64,000 bases of DNA, taken from the NCBI GenBank assembly GCA_028289885.1, contig JAQGKX010000109.1, positions 1-64,000 on the forward strand, given 5' to 3'. The translations under genes were made by a program, and so were the position numbers. Shown piece after piece: positions 9,448 to 18,515 of this stretch (position 1 is the first letter of the stretch; each line of letters starts with the position of its first letter). The notes below the pieces were generated by a model, which was not told the DNA's origin, did no database searches, and worked only from the letters and a program-made list of their open reading frames with translations. The DNA comes from Sphingomonadales bacterium (GTDB taxonomy: Bacteria > Pseudomonadota > Alphaproteobacteria > Sphingomonadales > Sphingomonadaceae).

Positions 9448-12048
9448 CTAGGCCGGGGCTGCGGTGTCCCCACCCATTCGGGCACAACTGAGGTCCGGCC
9501 ATGCAGAGACGGGCGCAGGGCCCGCATATTTCGTGGCAGCAAGTCCACCGATTGCTCCGACCCTTGCGGCCCCGGCATATTTCACATCCGCCCTTGTGCG
9601 CTGCGCTGTGAGGAGGTGATCGCTTATGACCGCGGCCAGTCGGGCAACATGGGGCGGACGGATCATCGTTTCGTGATCGCCCGATGTGCGGACGACCTCG
9701 AGGGAGCCGCGCGTCTTTCCCCGCCAGCCGCCGTCGTTTGGTGACTGTGGCGCGTCCGTCGCCCGGATGAGCAGTGTATCGCCATCGAAAATGCGCGCGA
9801 CGTGGCGGCAAAGCGCATTCTCCACGCGCTGGCTGAAACTTTGCGGGCCTTTTGATTCTGTCGGGTGAAAGATATTACGGACCTGGGACAGTCCCGATCG
9901 CAGGATCTCGCGTGGGCTCGGGGCGGTCGGCACGGTGGCGTCGAGCAACACGAGTAACGCCACGTCCTGCCCATCGTCGCGCAACTGACAGGCAAGTTCG
10001 TGCGCAACGACCCCCCAGCGACACCAGCCGCCGATATAATAGGGGCCCTCGGGCTGAGCCTTCATCAGATGCCCGCGCAACGTTGTCGCCGTGGAGACGA
10101 TGTCGATCGCATCTCTGCTCAGCCGGGCTTCGTCGTCCTTGGTCAGATTGAGACCATAAATCGGCTGCTCCGGGGCGGCGCCGCGCGCCATGCCGCGTAT
10201 CAGTGGCCCGGCATCGAGCCAGTAGAGCGGGGGACGATCGCCCCCGGCGTTAAGCAACATCGTCGAACTGGATGGAGCGAGGTTTCCGTCGACCACCAGA
10301 GCCGCCATCGCGGAAAGCGTCGATGACCGCATGAGATCGGCAATCTCGAGAATGCGGCCAAAATCCTGCTCGATGCGACGGAGCAGACGCACGGTGATCA
10401 GCGAATAACCGCCCAGATCGAAAAAATCATCGTCCCGCGCAACATCCGCTACGCCAAGAAGTTCGCACCAGATGGTGGCCATCCCACGCTCGACATCATT
10501 GTCATAGGTCGAAGTCGACGCGATCGGGGCGGCATCGACGGGACTGGGCAGGGCGTTGCGGTCGACCTTGCCATTGGGAGTCATCGGCAATTCGACCATC
10601 GGTACGATCCGGGTCGGGATCATATAGGGTGGCAGGGTGTCCGCGAGAAAAGTTTTCACGTCGTTTGTCGGCAACGCCCCTCCGGGACGCGCCACGACGT
10701 AACCGACAAGCACATTTTCGCCGGTGGGGTCCTGCCAGACACGGGCTGCGCACCACGCGATATGTGGATGGGCCGCGAGCGCACTTTCGATATCGCCGAG
10801 TTCGATGCGGAACCCGCGCACCTTGACCTGATCGTCGCGGCGACCAAGGCAATAGATCGACCCATCGGGATCGAGGCGGCCGAGGTCGCCGGTCCGATAG
10901 ACCGGCATCCCATCGTCGAGCCGGGCAAATCGGTCAGCCGTAAGGACCGGGGCGTTGCGATAGCCACGCGCGACGCCGGGGCCACCGATGACGATCTCGC
11001 CGATTTCGCCGGCGGGCATTTCGGTAAGATCGTCGTCGGCAATCATGACCGTCGCGCCGTCGATCGGGCGACCGATCGCAACCGGCCCCGTGCCGACAGT
11101 AACCCGCTCTATCGTTGCCCATACCGTCGCTTCGGTGGGGCCATAGATGTTCCAGAGTTCGCCGCAGCAGGGCAACAGCCGATTGGCGAGATCGCGGGTC
11201 ATCGCCTCGCCACCGCAAAGCGCGCGCATCTGCGGACATCCGGTCCAGCCCCATTCAAGCAGTGCGCGCCACGTCGCCGGGGTCGCCTGCATCATATCGG
11301 GTGTGTGCAGGGCAATCGCTGCGGCCAGTCGGCGCGGATCGGCCGCATCGTTCAGATCGAGCAGGACAAGACGTGCGCCGACACCGAGCGCCAAAAAGAT
11401 ATCGGCGACCGAAATGTCGAAGCTCAGCCGCGTCAGTGCCAACAGCGTTTCGCCCCGACTCAATCCCGGCGAACGGGCCATCCCGTCGATAAGGGTGACG
11501 ATACCGCCATGGGTGATCTCGACGCCCTTTGGCTGCCCCGTCGATCCCGACGTATACATAACGTAGGCGAGATCGTGCGGCATCGTGTCAGCGGGCGATG
11601 CGACAGGGGGCGATGCGACAGGGTGATGATGGTCCGCTCCCTCTTCGTCCGCGTCGATCACAGCGAGTTCGTTCGCGGGAAGACGTCCGGCCAGCGTCCG
11701 GCTGGCGATCACGAAAGCGGGGTTCGCACCGTCGATCACCTGGGCAATGCGGGCGGCGGGCAGCATGGGATCGATCGGAAGATAGGCCGCGCCCAGCTTG
11801 AAAATGGCGAGCAGCCAGGCCGGCAAATCCACCGTGCGTTCGAGGCAGACGGCAACGAGCATTCCCCGTTCCGGCAGGAGGGGAGCGAGACGTGCGGCGA
11901 GTTCGTCGACGCGCGCCACCAGTTCGGCATAGGACAAGCTCGTGTCGCGCGCGCAGACGGCGATGCTTTCGGGGTAGCGTTCGGCCGCAAGTCTTACGCG
12001 CGCGAGGATCGACGTACTCTTTATTTTTTCGTTAGCGTCCTGCTGCAC
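9448..12048 (-). CDS. Single-module NRPS: adenylation, carrier, thioesterase with Cys nucleophile
   Basis: The protein has 866 residues and no condensation domain. Adenylation domain (about 15-505): AYVMYTSGSTGQPKGVE at 161-177, YGPTEAT, YRTGDLG and PNGKVDR are the standard core motifs. The core Asp after LSF (Asp211) is kept, which points to an alpha-amino acid. A hand alignment to GrsA gives the pocket code D-I-A-A-L-G-I-V-W-K, closest in feel to glycine-type codes; treat as tentative. Carrier domain (about 515-585): DDFFDLGGYSL with the phosphopantetheine Ser549. Thioesterase (about 605-815): the nucleophile elbow reads GGWCRWG, so Cys676 replaces the usual Ser; Asp703 and His792 (GDHETMI) complete a triad. 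A GTG start is used, with GGGGACA upstream. It lies among polysaccharide genes and is a likely client of the transferase at 29376. Product unknown. Confidence 0.88.
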   Translation of the reverse strand: MQQDANEKIKSTSILARVRLAAERYPESIAVCARDTSLSYAELVARVDELAARLAPLLPERGMLVAVCLERTVDLPAWLLAIFKLGAAYLPIDPMLPAARIAQVIDGANPAFVIASRTLAGRLPANELAVIDADEEGADHHHPVASPPVASPADTMPHDLAYVMYTSGSTGQPKGVEITHGGIVTLIDGMARSPGLSRGETLLALTRLSFDISVADIFLALGVGARLVLLDLNDAADPRRLAAAIALHTPDMMQATPATWRALLEWGWTGCPQMRALCGGEAMTRDLANRLLPCCGELWNIYGPTEATVWATIERVTVGTGPVAIGRPIDGATVMIADDDLTEMPAGEIGEIVIGGPGVARGYRNAPVLTADRFARLDDGMPVYRTGDLGRLDPDGSIYCLGRRDDQVKVRGFRIELGDIESALAAHPHIAWCAARVWQDPTGENVLVGYVVARPGGALPTNDVKTFLADTLPPYMIPTRIVPMVELPMTPNGKVDRNALPSPVDAAPIASTSTYDNDVERGMATIWCELLGVADVARDDDFFDLGGYSLITVRLLRRIEQDFGRILEIADLMRSSTLSAMAALVVDGNLAPSSSTMLLNAGGDRPPLYWLDAGPLIRGMARGAAPEQPIYGLNLTKDDEARLSRDAIDIVSTATTLRGHLMKAQPEGPYYIGGWCRWGVVAHELACQLRDDGQDVALLVLLDATVPTAPSPREILRSGLSQVRNIFHPTESKGPQSFSQRVENALCRHVARIFDGDTLLIRATDAPQSPNDGGWRGKTRGSLEVVRTSGDHETMIRPPHVARLAAVISDHLLTAQRTRADVKYAGAARVGAIGGLAATKYAGPAPVSAWPDLSCARMGGDTAAPA

Positions 12049-12162
12049 GGCACTGTCCCCCGGAATGTCCGCTTGATGCCGACCGTCTCATATTCGGTAG
12101 AATTAGGTGTGCCGTTTCGTCTTTTGATAATTAAGGGTGGGAAAAGTGCGCTACCGTAACGG

Positions 12163-13314
12163 ATGCTCATGCAAGCGCTTGAAGACGGGACCGAGGGTCG
12201 ACCACAACCGACCTTACCGGTGACAGGGCGCCTGTTCATCAACGGCAAATTCTATAGCGGGGCAATGAACGGCGTCCACCGCGTGGCCGACAGGCTTCTG
12301 CGGGAGCTCGATGCTTTGGCCGTTGCACGAGAGCGTCCGGCCGGATGGGATATGCGCCTGCTGGTGCCAGCAACCGATCATTGGGCACCGTCGTTCAAGG
12401 CTATTCGCACCGTTCCACAGCGGTTCGGGCATTCGCAGCTTTGGGAACAGGCCATACTGCCCTTTGCGGCACGATCGGGCGCGCTGGCATCCTTCGCCAA
12501 TCTCGCGCCCAAGGGTCATTCGCGCAAGCTGACCATGGTTCACGACGCGCAGTTCCGTCTGTCGCCCGAATCCTATCCTGCCAAACTTCGCCTGGGTTAC
12601 CGCGTGCTCATCCCGCGCGGCGCAAGGAGCAGCCGCGTCGTCCTGACGGTGTCGGACTATGCCCGCGATAGTCTGATGACGTTCGGGATCGCCGACGCCG
12701 GCCGGACTGCCGTTCTTTATAACGGTGCCGATCATATCCTCGAACTGCCTGCCGATGGTGGATTCCCCACAAGTCGCGGACTGGTGACAGGCGGTTATTG
12801 CGTCGTGTTCGGGTCGGTTGCGCGTTATAAAAATCTCGCGGTGGTTTTTGATGCATTTCGCCGTCACGCGCTGGCCGATATGAAGCTGGCTGTCATCGGA
12901 TCTTCGCGGGAGACTCTCGAAGCGGCCGGCCTCGCCCCTCCACCGCAAGCCGTCTTCGTCGGCCCCATCGACGATGCCGCGCTCCGTGCGCTGTACGAAA
13001 ACGCCCATTGCCTCGTCTATCCTTCGCGAACCGAAGGGTTCGGACTGCCGCCCGTAGAGGCGATGTTGTGCGGGTGCCCGGTCGTCGCCGCCCCGGCGGG
13101 CGCGGTGCCGGAAATTTGCAGGGATGCGATCCTCTATGCCGGTATGGACGACGCCGATGACTGGGCTTCCCAGATCGTTGCGCTCGGGGCCGGGCAGGGG
13201 TTGAGAGCAGCAAAGATCGCCGGTGGCCGGGTCCGTGCTTCGGCGTTCACATGGGCGGCGGCGGGAGCAAGACTTGCGCAAATACTGACACCGCTGGTGG
13301 AGCAGCGTGGTTAG
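12163..13314 (+). CDS. GT4-family glycosyltransferase
   Basis: The protein has 383 residues and a GT-B fold pattern. The donor-binding C-terminal half (about 205-370) carries the EX7E motif in TEGFGLPPVEAM and the following glycine-rich turn CPVVAAPAGAVPEIC, typical of retaining GT4 enzymes. It probably transfers a nucleotide-activated sugar to the lipid-linked repeat unit at the inner face of the membrane; donor and acceptor are not predictable. It is divergent from the NRPS gene (114 bp apart, where both promoters should lie) and convergent with the next glycosyltransferase, with the two stop codons interlocked (4-bp overlap). Confidence 0.9.
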   Translation: MLMQALEDGTEGRPQPTLPVTGRLFINGKFYSGAMNGVHRVADRLLRELDALAVARERPAGWDMRLLVPATDHWAPSFKAIRTVPQRFGHSQLWEQAILPFAARSGALASFANLAPKGHSRKLTMVHDAQFRLSPESYPAKLRLGYRVLIPRGARSSRVVLTVSDYARDSLMTFGIADAGRTAVLYNGADHILELPADGGFPTSRGLVTGGYCVVFGSVARYKNLAVVFDAFRRHALADMKLAVIGSSRETLEAAGLAPPPQAVFVGPIDDAALRALYENAHCLVYPSRTEGFGLPPVEAMLCGCPVVAAPAGAVPEICRDAILYAGMDDADDWASQIVALGAGQGLRAAKIAGGRVRASAFTWAAAGARLAQILTPLVEQRG

Positions 13315-14534
13315 GCGCGCGCGTGCAGATCGAGGCTCCATGTCTCGGCGGCCAGTTCGACAATCCGGGTTGCGTGACGGTCGGCGGATAAAAAATCGGC
13401 AAAGGCCACCCAGTCCTGAACCATCGTTTCGCGTGAGCTAGCTTCGGTCGCCAGCATATGGGCGAGCTTGCGCTCAAGGTCGCCCGGGGTCGAGGGATCA
13501 AAGAACATGCCCCCGCCGAACCGCTCGATGAGTTCGGCGGACCCGGCCCGGCAGGACACAAGCACGGGCACCCCGGCCTGCATGGCTTCGGGTACGACAA
13601 GGCCCCAGGTTTCGGGCCAGAGCGAGGGCAGGACGATGACGCGGCACGATCGCATGGCCTCGGCAATCGTGTCGCGTGGCTGCCAGTGGCGCAATTCGAG
13701 TCGCGGGCGTGAGGCAATCGTTTCGACGAAAGCGCCCTCGCCGACGAACAAGCCTGAAAGGTTCAGGCGGTCGGCCGTGTCGATCAGATCGGCCAGGCCT
13801 TTTTCCGGTTCGAGACGACCGAAATAACCGAAGTCGAAGCGAGGTTCGGCGGGCGGCGGACGATCGGTGATGCGCAGTGGATTGTGCAGGATCGCGTGCC
13901 GGTCATCGGGCATCAATCGCGATGCCGTCCCATGCGAATGTTTGGATATGCTGAGGAACAGCCGATTGTCTGTCGGACTCCGGGTCACCGCGCGCAGGGC
14001 TGCGTGACGTACCAGCCTGCCAATCTTGTGCGCCCGCCCGTTGCGATCGCAATTCGCGGCGACGCATCGGACGCCCATCGGTTGCCGGTCGCAAGGAGTG
14101 CCTTGCCGGAAATCATAATAGGCACCGTTCGGGCATGGCCAGAAATAATCATGCATATAGACCATCACCCGGAACCGCCCGAGCAGGCCGATCGAGGAGG
14201 GGGTCAGGGCGCGCGTCCATTGATGCAGGATGATGATGGTGCGATCGGGGTCTTCGCCGGCTAGCAGGATGGCCAGAGCTTCGCGCGCGCGTGGGTTATA
14301 GATCGCAAGCGCGGCTCCTGTCGGACCGGCCTCGCGAAGATCGACGCTGCCTAGCGACGCGAACCGATCGGGGTCGACGTCGGGCATGCCACCGAAAGCG
14401 GCGATGATGCGGACATCGACACCCTTGGCGCGTAATGCCCTGAAGCTGTCGAGCGCCGCGTGGCCCGCCCCGCCGCTGGCCGCGGTATCACCGCCGACGT
14501 AATCCGAAAGGATAATCGCCTTTGCGCTACGCAT
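13311..14534 (-). CDS. GT4-family glycosyltransferase
   Basis: The protein has 407 residues from the ATG at 14534, which opens MRSAKAIILSDYVGGDTA, a normal N-terminal strand with a glycine-rich loop. The longer open frame upstream is only a shadow of the next gene. The C-terminal half has the GT4 EX7E motif (WPETWGLVVPEAM) and the pattern FDFGYFGRLEPEKGL. The middle part has several cysteines (RQGTPCDRQPMGVRCVAANC) not common in GT4 enzymes; a metal site is possible but unproven. The start overlaps the end of the upstream glycosyltransferase by 8 bp, so the two are translationally coupled. Donor sugar unknown. Confidence 0.88.
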   Translation of the reverse strand: MRSAKAIILSDYVGGDTAASGGAGHAALDSFRALRAKGVDVRIIAAFGGMPDVDPDRFASLGSVDLREAGPTGAALAIYNPRAREALAILLAGEDPDRTIIILHQWTRALTPSSIGLLGRFRVMVYMHDYFWPCPNGAYYDFRQGTPCDRQPMGVRCVAANCDRNGRAHKIGRLVRHAALRAVTRSPTDNRLFLSISKHSHGTASRLMPDDRHAILHNPLRITDRPPPAEPRFDFGYFGRLEPEKGLADLIDTADRLNLSGLFVGEGAFVETIASRPRLELRHWQPRDTIAEAMRSCRVIVLPSLWPETWGLVVPEAMQAGVPVLVSCRAGSAELIERFGGGMFFDPSTPGDLERKLAHMLATEASSRETMVQDWVAFADFLSADRHATRIVELAAETWSLDLHARA

Positions 14535-15645
14535 GCACTGCTTCGTGGACGTCGGGGGCTGCGATCGAAGCTGTCCGATCATATTCTGCATAGAGCTGGG
14601 CGAGTTGCCGGTTGAGGCGGGCGGCGGTGAACAGAGCGAGATAGCGTTCGCGCCCGGCGCGTCCCATCGCTTTCCATTGTTCCCTGGTGCCGCTCGACAG
14701 CGCATGGCCCAGCCGTTCGGGATAATCGGGTGGAACCAGCCGACCGGTTTCGCCGTCCACGACGATTTCGCGCAAGCCGCCGACGTCGGAGGCAACGACC
14801 GCGCATCCCCCACGCATCGCTTCGAGTGCGACCAGCCCAAACCCCTCCCAGCGAGAAGGAACCGCGACGACGTCGGCGGCTGCAATCTCACTCGCCACCT
14901 CGAATAGCGATCTCCAGCCGAGATATTCCACCTGGCTGCGCCCGCGCCGGGCACTCGCCGGACCGGCAATCGCCTTGCCGACCACCCGGACGGCAATCTC
15001 CTTGGCAAAAGGCTCGATGGCGTCGAGCAAGGTGTCGAACCCTTTCTGGTGATCGAGCCGCCCGACGAACAGGACTTTCAGCCGTGAGTCGTCCCATCGT
15101 GACGGTCGCGCCGGTACTATGTCCGTAATCCCGTTCAGGATCAGCACCAGCTTTCCCTCGGGGATGCCAATCGCCAGCCCGGCCTGCCGTTCATGCTCCG
15201 AAATGACGATGATCCGTGCGCACCATTCGGCCAGCGTGCGCTCGATCAAGGCGGCCACGCGGTTCTTCAGCGCGCTCGTCCGTCGGTCGAATCCCCATCC
15301 GTGTGGGCAATAGAGGATGACGAACGGCATCTTGCGCCATCCATACATCAGCCGGACGACGGCACCGGCAAAGCTCGAATGGACGTGGATGATGGACGGC
15401 CTGAAGCGACGGACTTCGGTTCGAACGGCAAACGCCAGACGAAGGAGTGCCCCAAGCGATCGGTCGCGCCGCCGCCAGCTATGAACCATATGCCGATCAA
15501 CCCCGCTCAGGTGCGAAGCATGGTTGTCGGGTACGATGATCCTGACACCATCCACGCCCAGCATATTCTGCTGGAAGGGCAGTATTTCAGAAAGATAAGT
15601 GCCGACGCCGCCCTTTGCGGATTCAGCGATGTGAAGAATTTTCAT
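14527..15645 (-). CDS. GT4-family glycosyltransferase
   Basis: The protein has 372 residues. The ATG at 15645 is chosen because it opens MKILHIAESAKGGVGTYLSE, the usual first strand and loop of GT4 enzymes, and has AGGA at a good distance; a start 21 codons upstream is open but lacks support. The donor site shows KVLFVGRLDHQKGFDTLL and the EX7E motif RWEGFGLVALEAM. It is the first gene of a two-gene unit with the glycosyltransferase at 13311. It is divergent from the acyltransferase at 15750. Likely role is repeat-unit assembly; sugar specificity unknown. Confidence 0.9.
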   Translation of the reverse strand: MKILHIAESAKGGVGTYLSEILPFQQNMLGVDGVRIIVPDNHASHLSGVDRHMVHSWRRRDRSLGALLRLAFAVRTEVRRFRPSIIHVHSSFAGAVVRLMYGWRKMPFVILYCPHGWGFDRRTSALKNRVAALIERTLAEWCARIIVISEHERQAGLAIGIPEGKLVLILNGITDIVPARPSRWDDSRLKVLFVGRLDHQKGFDTLLDAIEPFAKEIAVRVVGKAIAGPASARRGRSQVEYLGWRSLFEVASEIAAADVVAVPSRWEGFGLVALEAMRGGCAVVASDVGGLREIVVDGETGRLVPPDYPERLGHALSSGTREQWKAMGRAGRERYLALFTAARLNRQLAQLYAEYDRTASIAAPDVHEAVHA

Positions 15646-15749
15646 TCGGATTCCTGGCCCCAAGGCTGGTCCGATTGTGGAAGATGAAGGCCAATTCGTG
15701 TGCATCAAATGATAGGATGCGAACCGTAGTGTCGTGCTTCACATCGCGA

Positions 15750-16925
15750 ATGGACAAGTCTGGACAATATTTGGCCGACGGCGCCACGGGGACCACCGCC
15801 CCGTCGCCCAGCCAGACGCTCTGGACGGTGCAATGGATGCGCGCGGCGGCGGCATTGATGATCATCGTCGGCCACAGTGGGGGCGCGGTCGCCAATATCG
15901 CGGAGCAGGGGCGTGCTGGTTTTACCCGCCCCAACATCCTGCCATGGGGCGCAGGGGTCGATCTCTTTTTCGTCATCTCCGGCTTCATCATGGTGCATGC
16001 TTCCCGTCGTCTGTTTGGCCAGCCGAATGCCACCGCCGAGTTCCTGAAACGGCGGCTGACGCGCATCATCCCACTATACTGGCTCACGACGTCGCTGTTC
16101 CTGGCGATCCTCGCGGCGGCTACCCTGAAAGGGGGTGACCTGTTTCCCAGCGGAACGGCCATATTGGCCTCTTATTTGTTCATCCCGTTCGATAGTTACG
16201 GCGATGGACGCGCCTTTCCGGTGTTCGATCTTGGCTGGACGCTGAATTACGAGATGTTCTTCTATGCATTGTTTGCGCTGACGGTCTGGCTGCCCCGTGC
16301 GCGCGCAATGACGATGCTTGCCGTGCTGCTGCTGGTGGCAATCGCCATCGGCAACTTTGTCCCTCACTCGTTGAACCCGGCTTATTTCTGGACGCGCCCG
16401 ATCCTTATCGACTTCGGGCTTGGCATCGGAGTCGGCATGATCGTCGCGCGTGGCGTAACGCTGAGCAAGCCATTGCGCCTGATCATGGCTTTTGGCGGAA
16501 TCGTGTTCGTCGCCCTCGATCCCATGCATCTGTTCAACGGGCCGATCGGAACGACCGTCGCGAACGAGTGGCCGCGCGTGCTATATTCGGGGGTGCCCGT
16601 GAGCATAGCGCTTGCCGGAGCCGTACTGGGCCCTGAACCGCGCGCACATCGCGCGCTCTGGCCATTAACCCTGCTTGGCGATGCGTCCTATTCGCTGTAC
16701 CTCTTTCATCCCTTCTCGCTGATCCTCATGGAGAAACTGGTTCAGAAGTCGCCCCGGATCGCGTCGCTCGACGGCCATTTGCTGCTCGGGGCCACGGTCA
16801 CGACGGCGATCGTTTCCGCGCTGTTCGCCTATCATTTCATCGAGCGCCCCATGACGCGCAGGCTCAATGCTTGGCTAGCCGAGGGGCGTGCAAAAAGACA
16901 TGTGCGCGTCGCTGCGGACTCATAG
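15750..16925 (+). CDS. Membrane acyltransferase (acyltransferase 3 family)
   Basis: The protein has about 391 residues from the ATG at 15750, with roughly ten hydrophobic segments. The family signature is at the start: LWTVQWMRAAAALMIIVGHSGG with the conserved His, then GVDLFFVISGFIM, and later a KRRLTRIIPLYWL segment. Such proteins (OafA, ExoZ, WcaF-like) add O-acetyl or other acyl groups to surface sugars. Its place among glycosyltransferases supports decoration of the exopolysaccharide. The start is uncertain: in-frame ATGs at 15615, 15684 and 15717 are also open, and none has a strong ribosome-binding site. It is convergent with the flippase. Confidence 0.87.
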   Translation: MDKSGQYLADGATGTTAPSPSQTLWTVQWMRAAAALMIIVGHSGGAVANIAEQGRAGFTRPNILPWGAGVDLFFVISGFIMVHASRRLFGQPNATAEFLKRRLTRIIPLYWLTTSLFLAILAAATLKGGDLFPSGTAILASYLFIPFDSYGDGRAFPVFDLGWTLNYEMFFYALFALTVWLPRARAMTMLAVLLLVAIAIGNFVPHSLNPAYFWTRPILIDFGLGIGVGMIVARGVTLSKPLRLIMAFGGIVFVALDPMHLFNGPIGTTVANEWPRVLYSGVPVSIALAGAVLGPEPRAHRALWPLTLLGDASYSLYLFHPFSLILMEKLVQKSPRIASLDGHLLLGATVTTAIVSALFAYHFIERPMTRRLNAWLAEGRAKRHVRVAADS

Positions 16926-16966
16926 CGGCAATCCCATCGCCCGCGACGTTCCTTTGCTCCTATCGT

Positions 16967-18397
16967 TCAGGTGTTCGCTGCCGGTTCGGGACGTTGCATC
17001 AACACGGCAATGACGTTGCGAATATGCGGTCGCTGTATCGCATAGCTTGCCAAGACGACGAAACCGTAGATCGCGGTGGCCGCGGTCCAGTGGAGCCAGT
17101 TGGAGAATGTGAAACCCGTGGTCAACGCAACAGCGGTGAGCGCCACGACAGTGCCAAGCACCGCCGGAGCAAGCGCGCGCAACAGGCGCGGCCAGCTAAG
17201 GCCGGTAAGCGCGACGATCATCCACAGAAAAGCAATGCTCAGGACGGTGATGACCACGGCATAGGCCTTTACGAGCGCCAGCAGGCCGAAAGGGAGGGCA
17301 ATGACGAACGTCGCGACGATGACAATGGTGTTGACGATGGTCAGCGCGAATTGCGCCCGCGCCTTGCCCGCGACCATCAGCAAGACGCCATTGTACGACG
17401 CGATCGATTGCAGTGCGCCGGCGGGGGCAAGCCACGCAACGATTTCGGGTACATGGCTCCAGCGATCCGAGAGCAGCGCACCGACCGGAAACGACAGGCC
17501 GAAGGTGAGAAAAAACATTGCCGGAACGGTGAGCATCGCGGTCGCCGACAGTACGCTTTCGACCATTCGGCGCGCCTTTTCGCCATGGGGGTCTTCGTTG
17601 CGCAATGTCGCCAGCAATATGGCACTGGTCGGCCATGTAATCGCCATCAACGGTGCCAGCATGAACTGGTAGGACAGGCCGTAAACTCCCACCGCCGCCG
17701 CGCCCAGCCACGCCCCGATGAGGATGTTGTCGCTGTTGCGCGCGACGAAATTGAGCAGGTTGGTGGCAAGTACCCATCCGCCGAACGACAATAGTTCGCC
17801 GAGTTGCCGAAGCCGGGTGTTGGGTGCCAGTTCGTGGCGGGCCAGCCAGCCAAAGGATGCCGCACGCAGGCCGTGATTGATCAAATTATAGAGCACGAGC
17901 GACCAGACGCCCGCACCATGCCACGCGGCGAACAGTCCTATCACTGCGGCGATTGCGATAGCGGCGGCCTCGATCGCGGCGATGCGACCATAACGCAACT
18001 GCCGTTCCAGCAAAGCGCGCGGCGTCGATGCGGTGACACTGAAGATGACGACAACCGCCATGCCCAGCATCACAGGCGCAAGTCCCGCCATGCCGATCAC
18101 TCGCTGCAGCGGGTAGGCAAGGACCGCCAGCAGCGCCGCACAACCGACCCCGCCCATCACCATCGCCACAAATGCCGCCCCGGCCTCGTCCCGGGTGACG
18201 ACCGGCGCGCGGGTGATTGCACTCGTCATGCCGAGGTCGGTTAGCATCGCGATCAGGACCACGAACGGCGTCGTGAAAACGACCAGCCCGTAATCGCCCG
18301 GCGTGATGAACGCGGCGATCGCGATGTTCATCCCAAACTGTACCGCATTGCGATACAGGCTGAGCCCCGACATCGATAACATGGACTTGCCGAGCAC
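16967..18397 (-). CDS. Wzx-type oligosaccharide flippase
   Basis: The protein has 476 residues and about 12-14 hydrophobic segments, with the N-terminal pattern MSGLSLYRNAVQFGMNIAIA and TPGDYGLVVF typical of the polysaccharide transporter (MVF/MOP) group. It would flip undecaprenyl-linked repeat units to the periplasmic side. The GTG at 18397 is preferred: it has AAGGAGG at ideal spacing, whereas the TTG at 18412 overlaps that ribosome-binding site. It is divergent from the Wzy-like polymerase, so flippase and polymerase may share a 118-bp promoter region. Confidence 0.88.
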   Translation of the reverse strand: MLGKSMLSMSGLSLYRNAVQFGMNIAIAAFITPGDYGLVVFTTPFVVLIAMLTDLGMTSAITRAPVVTRDEAGAAFVAMVMGGVGCAALLAVLAYPLQRVIGMAGLAPVMLGMAVVVIFSVTASTPRALLERQLRYGRIAAIEAAAIAIAAVIGLFAAWHGAGVWSLVLYNLINHGLRAASFGWLARHELAPNTRLRQLGELLSFGGWVLATNLLNFVARNSDNILIGAWLGAAAVGVYGLSYQFMLAPLMAITWPTSAILLATLRNEDPHGEKARRMVESVLSATAMLTVPAMFFLTFGLSFPVGALLSDRWSHVPEIVAWLAPAGALQSIASYNGVLLMVAGKARAQFALTIVNTIVIVATFVIALPFGLLALVKAYAVVITVLSIAFLWMIVALTGLSWPRLLRALAPAVLGTVVALTAVALTTGFTFSNWLHWTAATAIYGFVVLASYAIQRPHIRNVIAVLMQRPEPAANT

Positions 18398-18515
18398 GAG
18401 GGCCTCCTTCAACGCCCTGCCTCACCATGAATGCGACTGCGCACGTGCAACATTTGACGCATCGGTAGGTGAACCGCCCCGTTAAGACGATGACATCCAT
18501 GGAAAGGACGGCGTG

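Noticed and set aside
9448-12048. NRPS as an aryl-pyruvate furanone or quinone synthetase (RalA or atromentin synthetase type, also A-T-TE)
   Set aside because: Those enzymes lose the core Asp that binds the amino group; here Asp211 is kept, so an amino acid is more likely. Not fully excluded.
13311-15008. 565-codon frame as one long glycosyltransferase
   Set aside because: The first 158 codons are a shadow of the upstream glycosyltransferase; the real start is the ATG at 14534.
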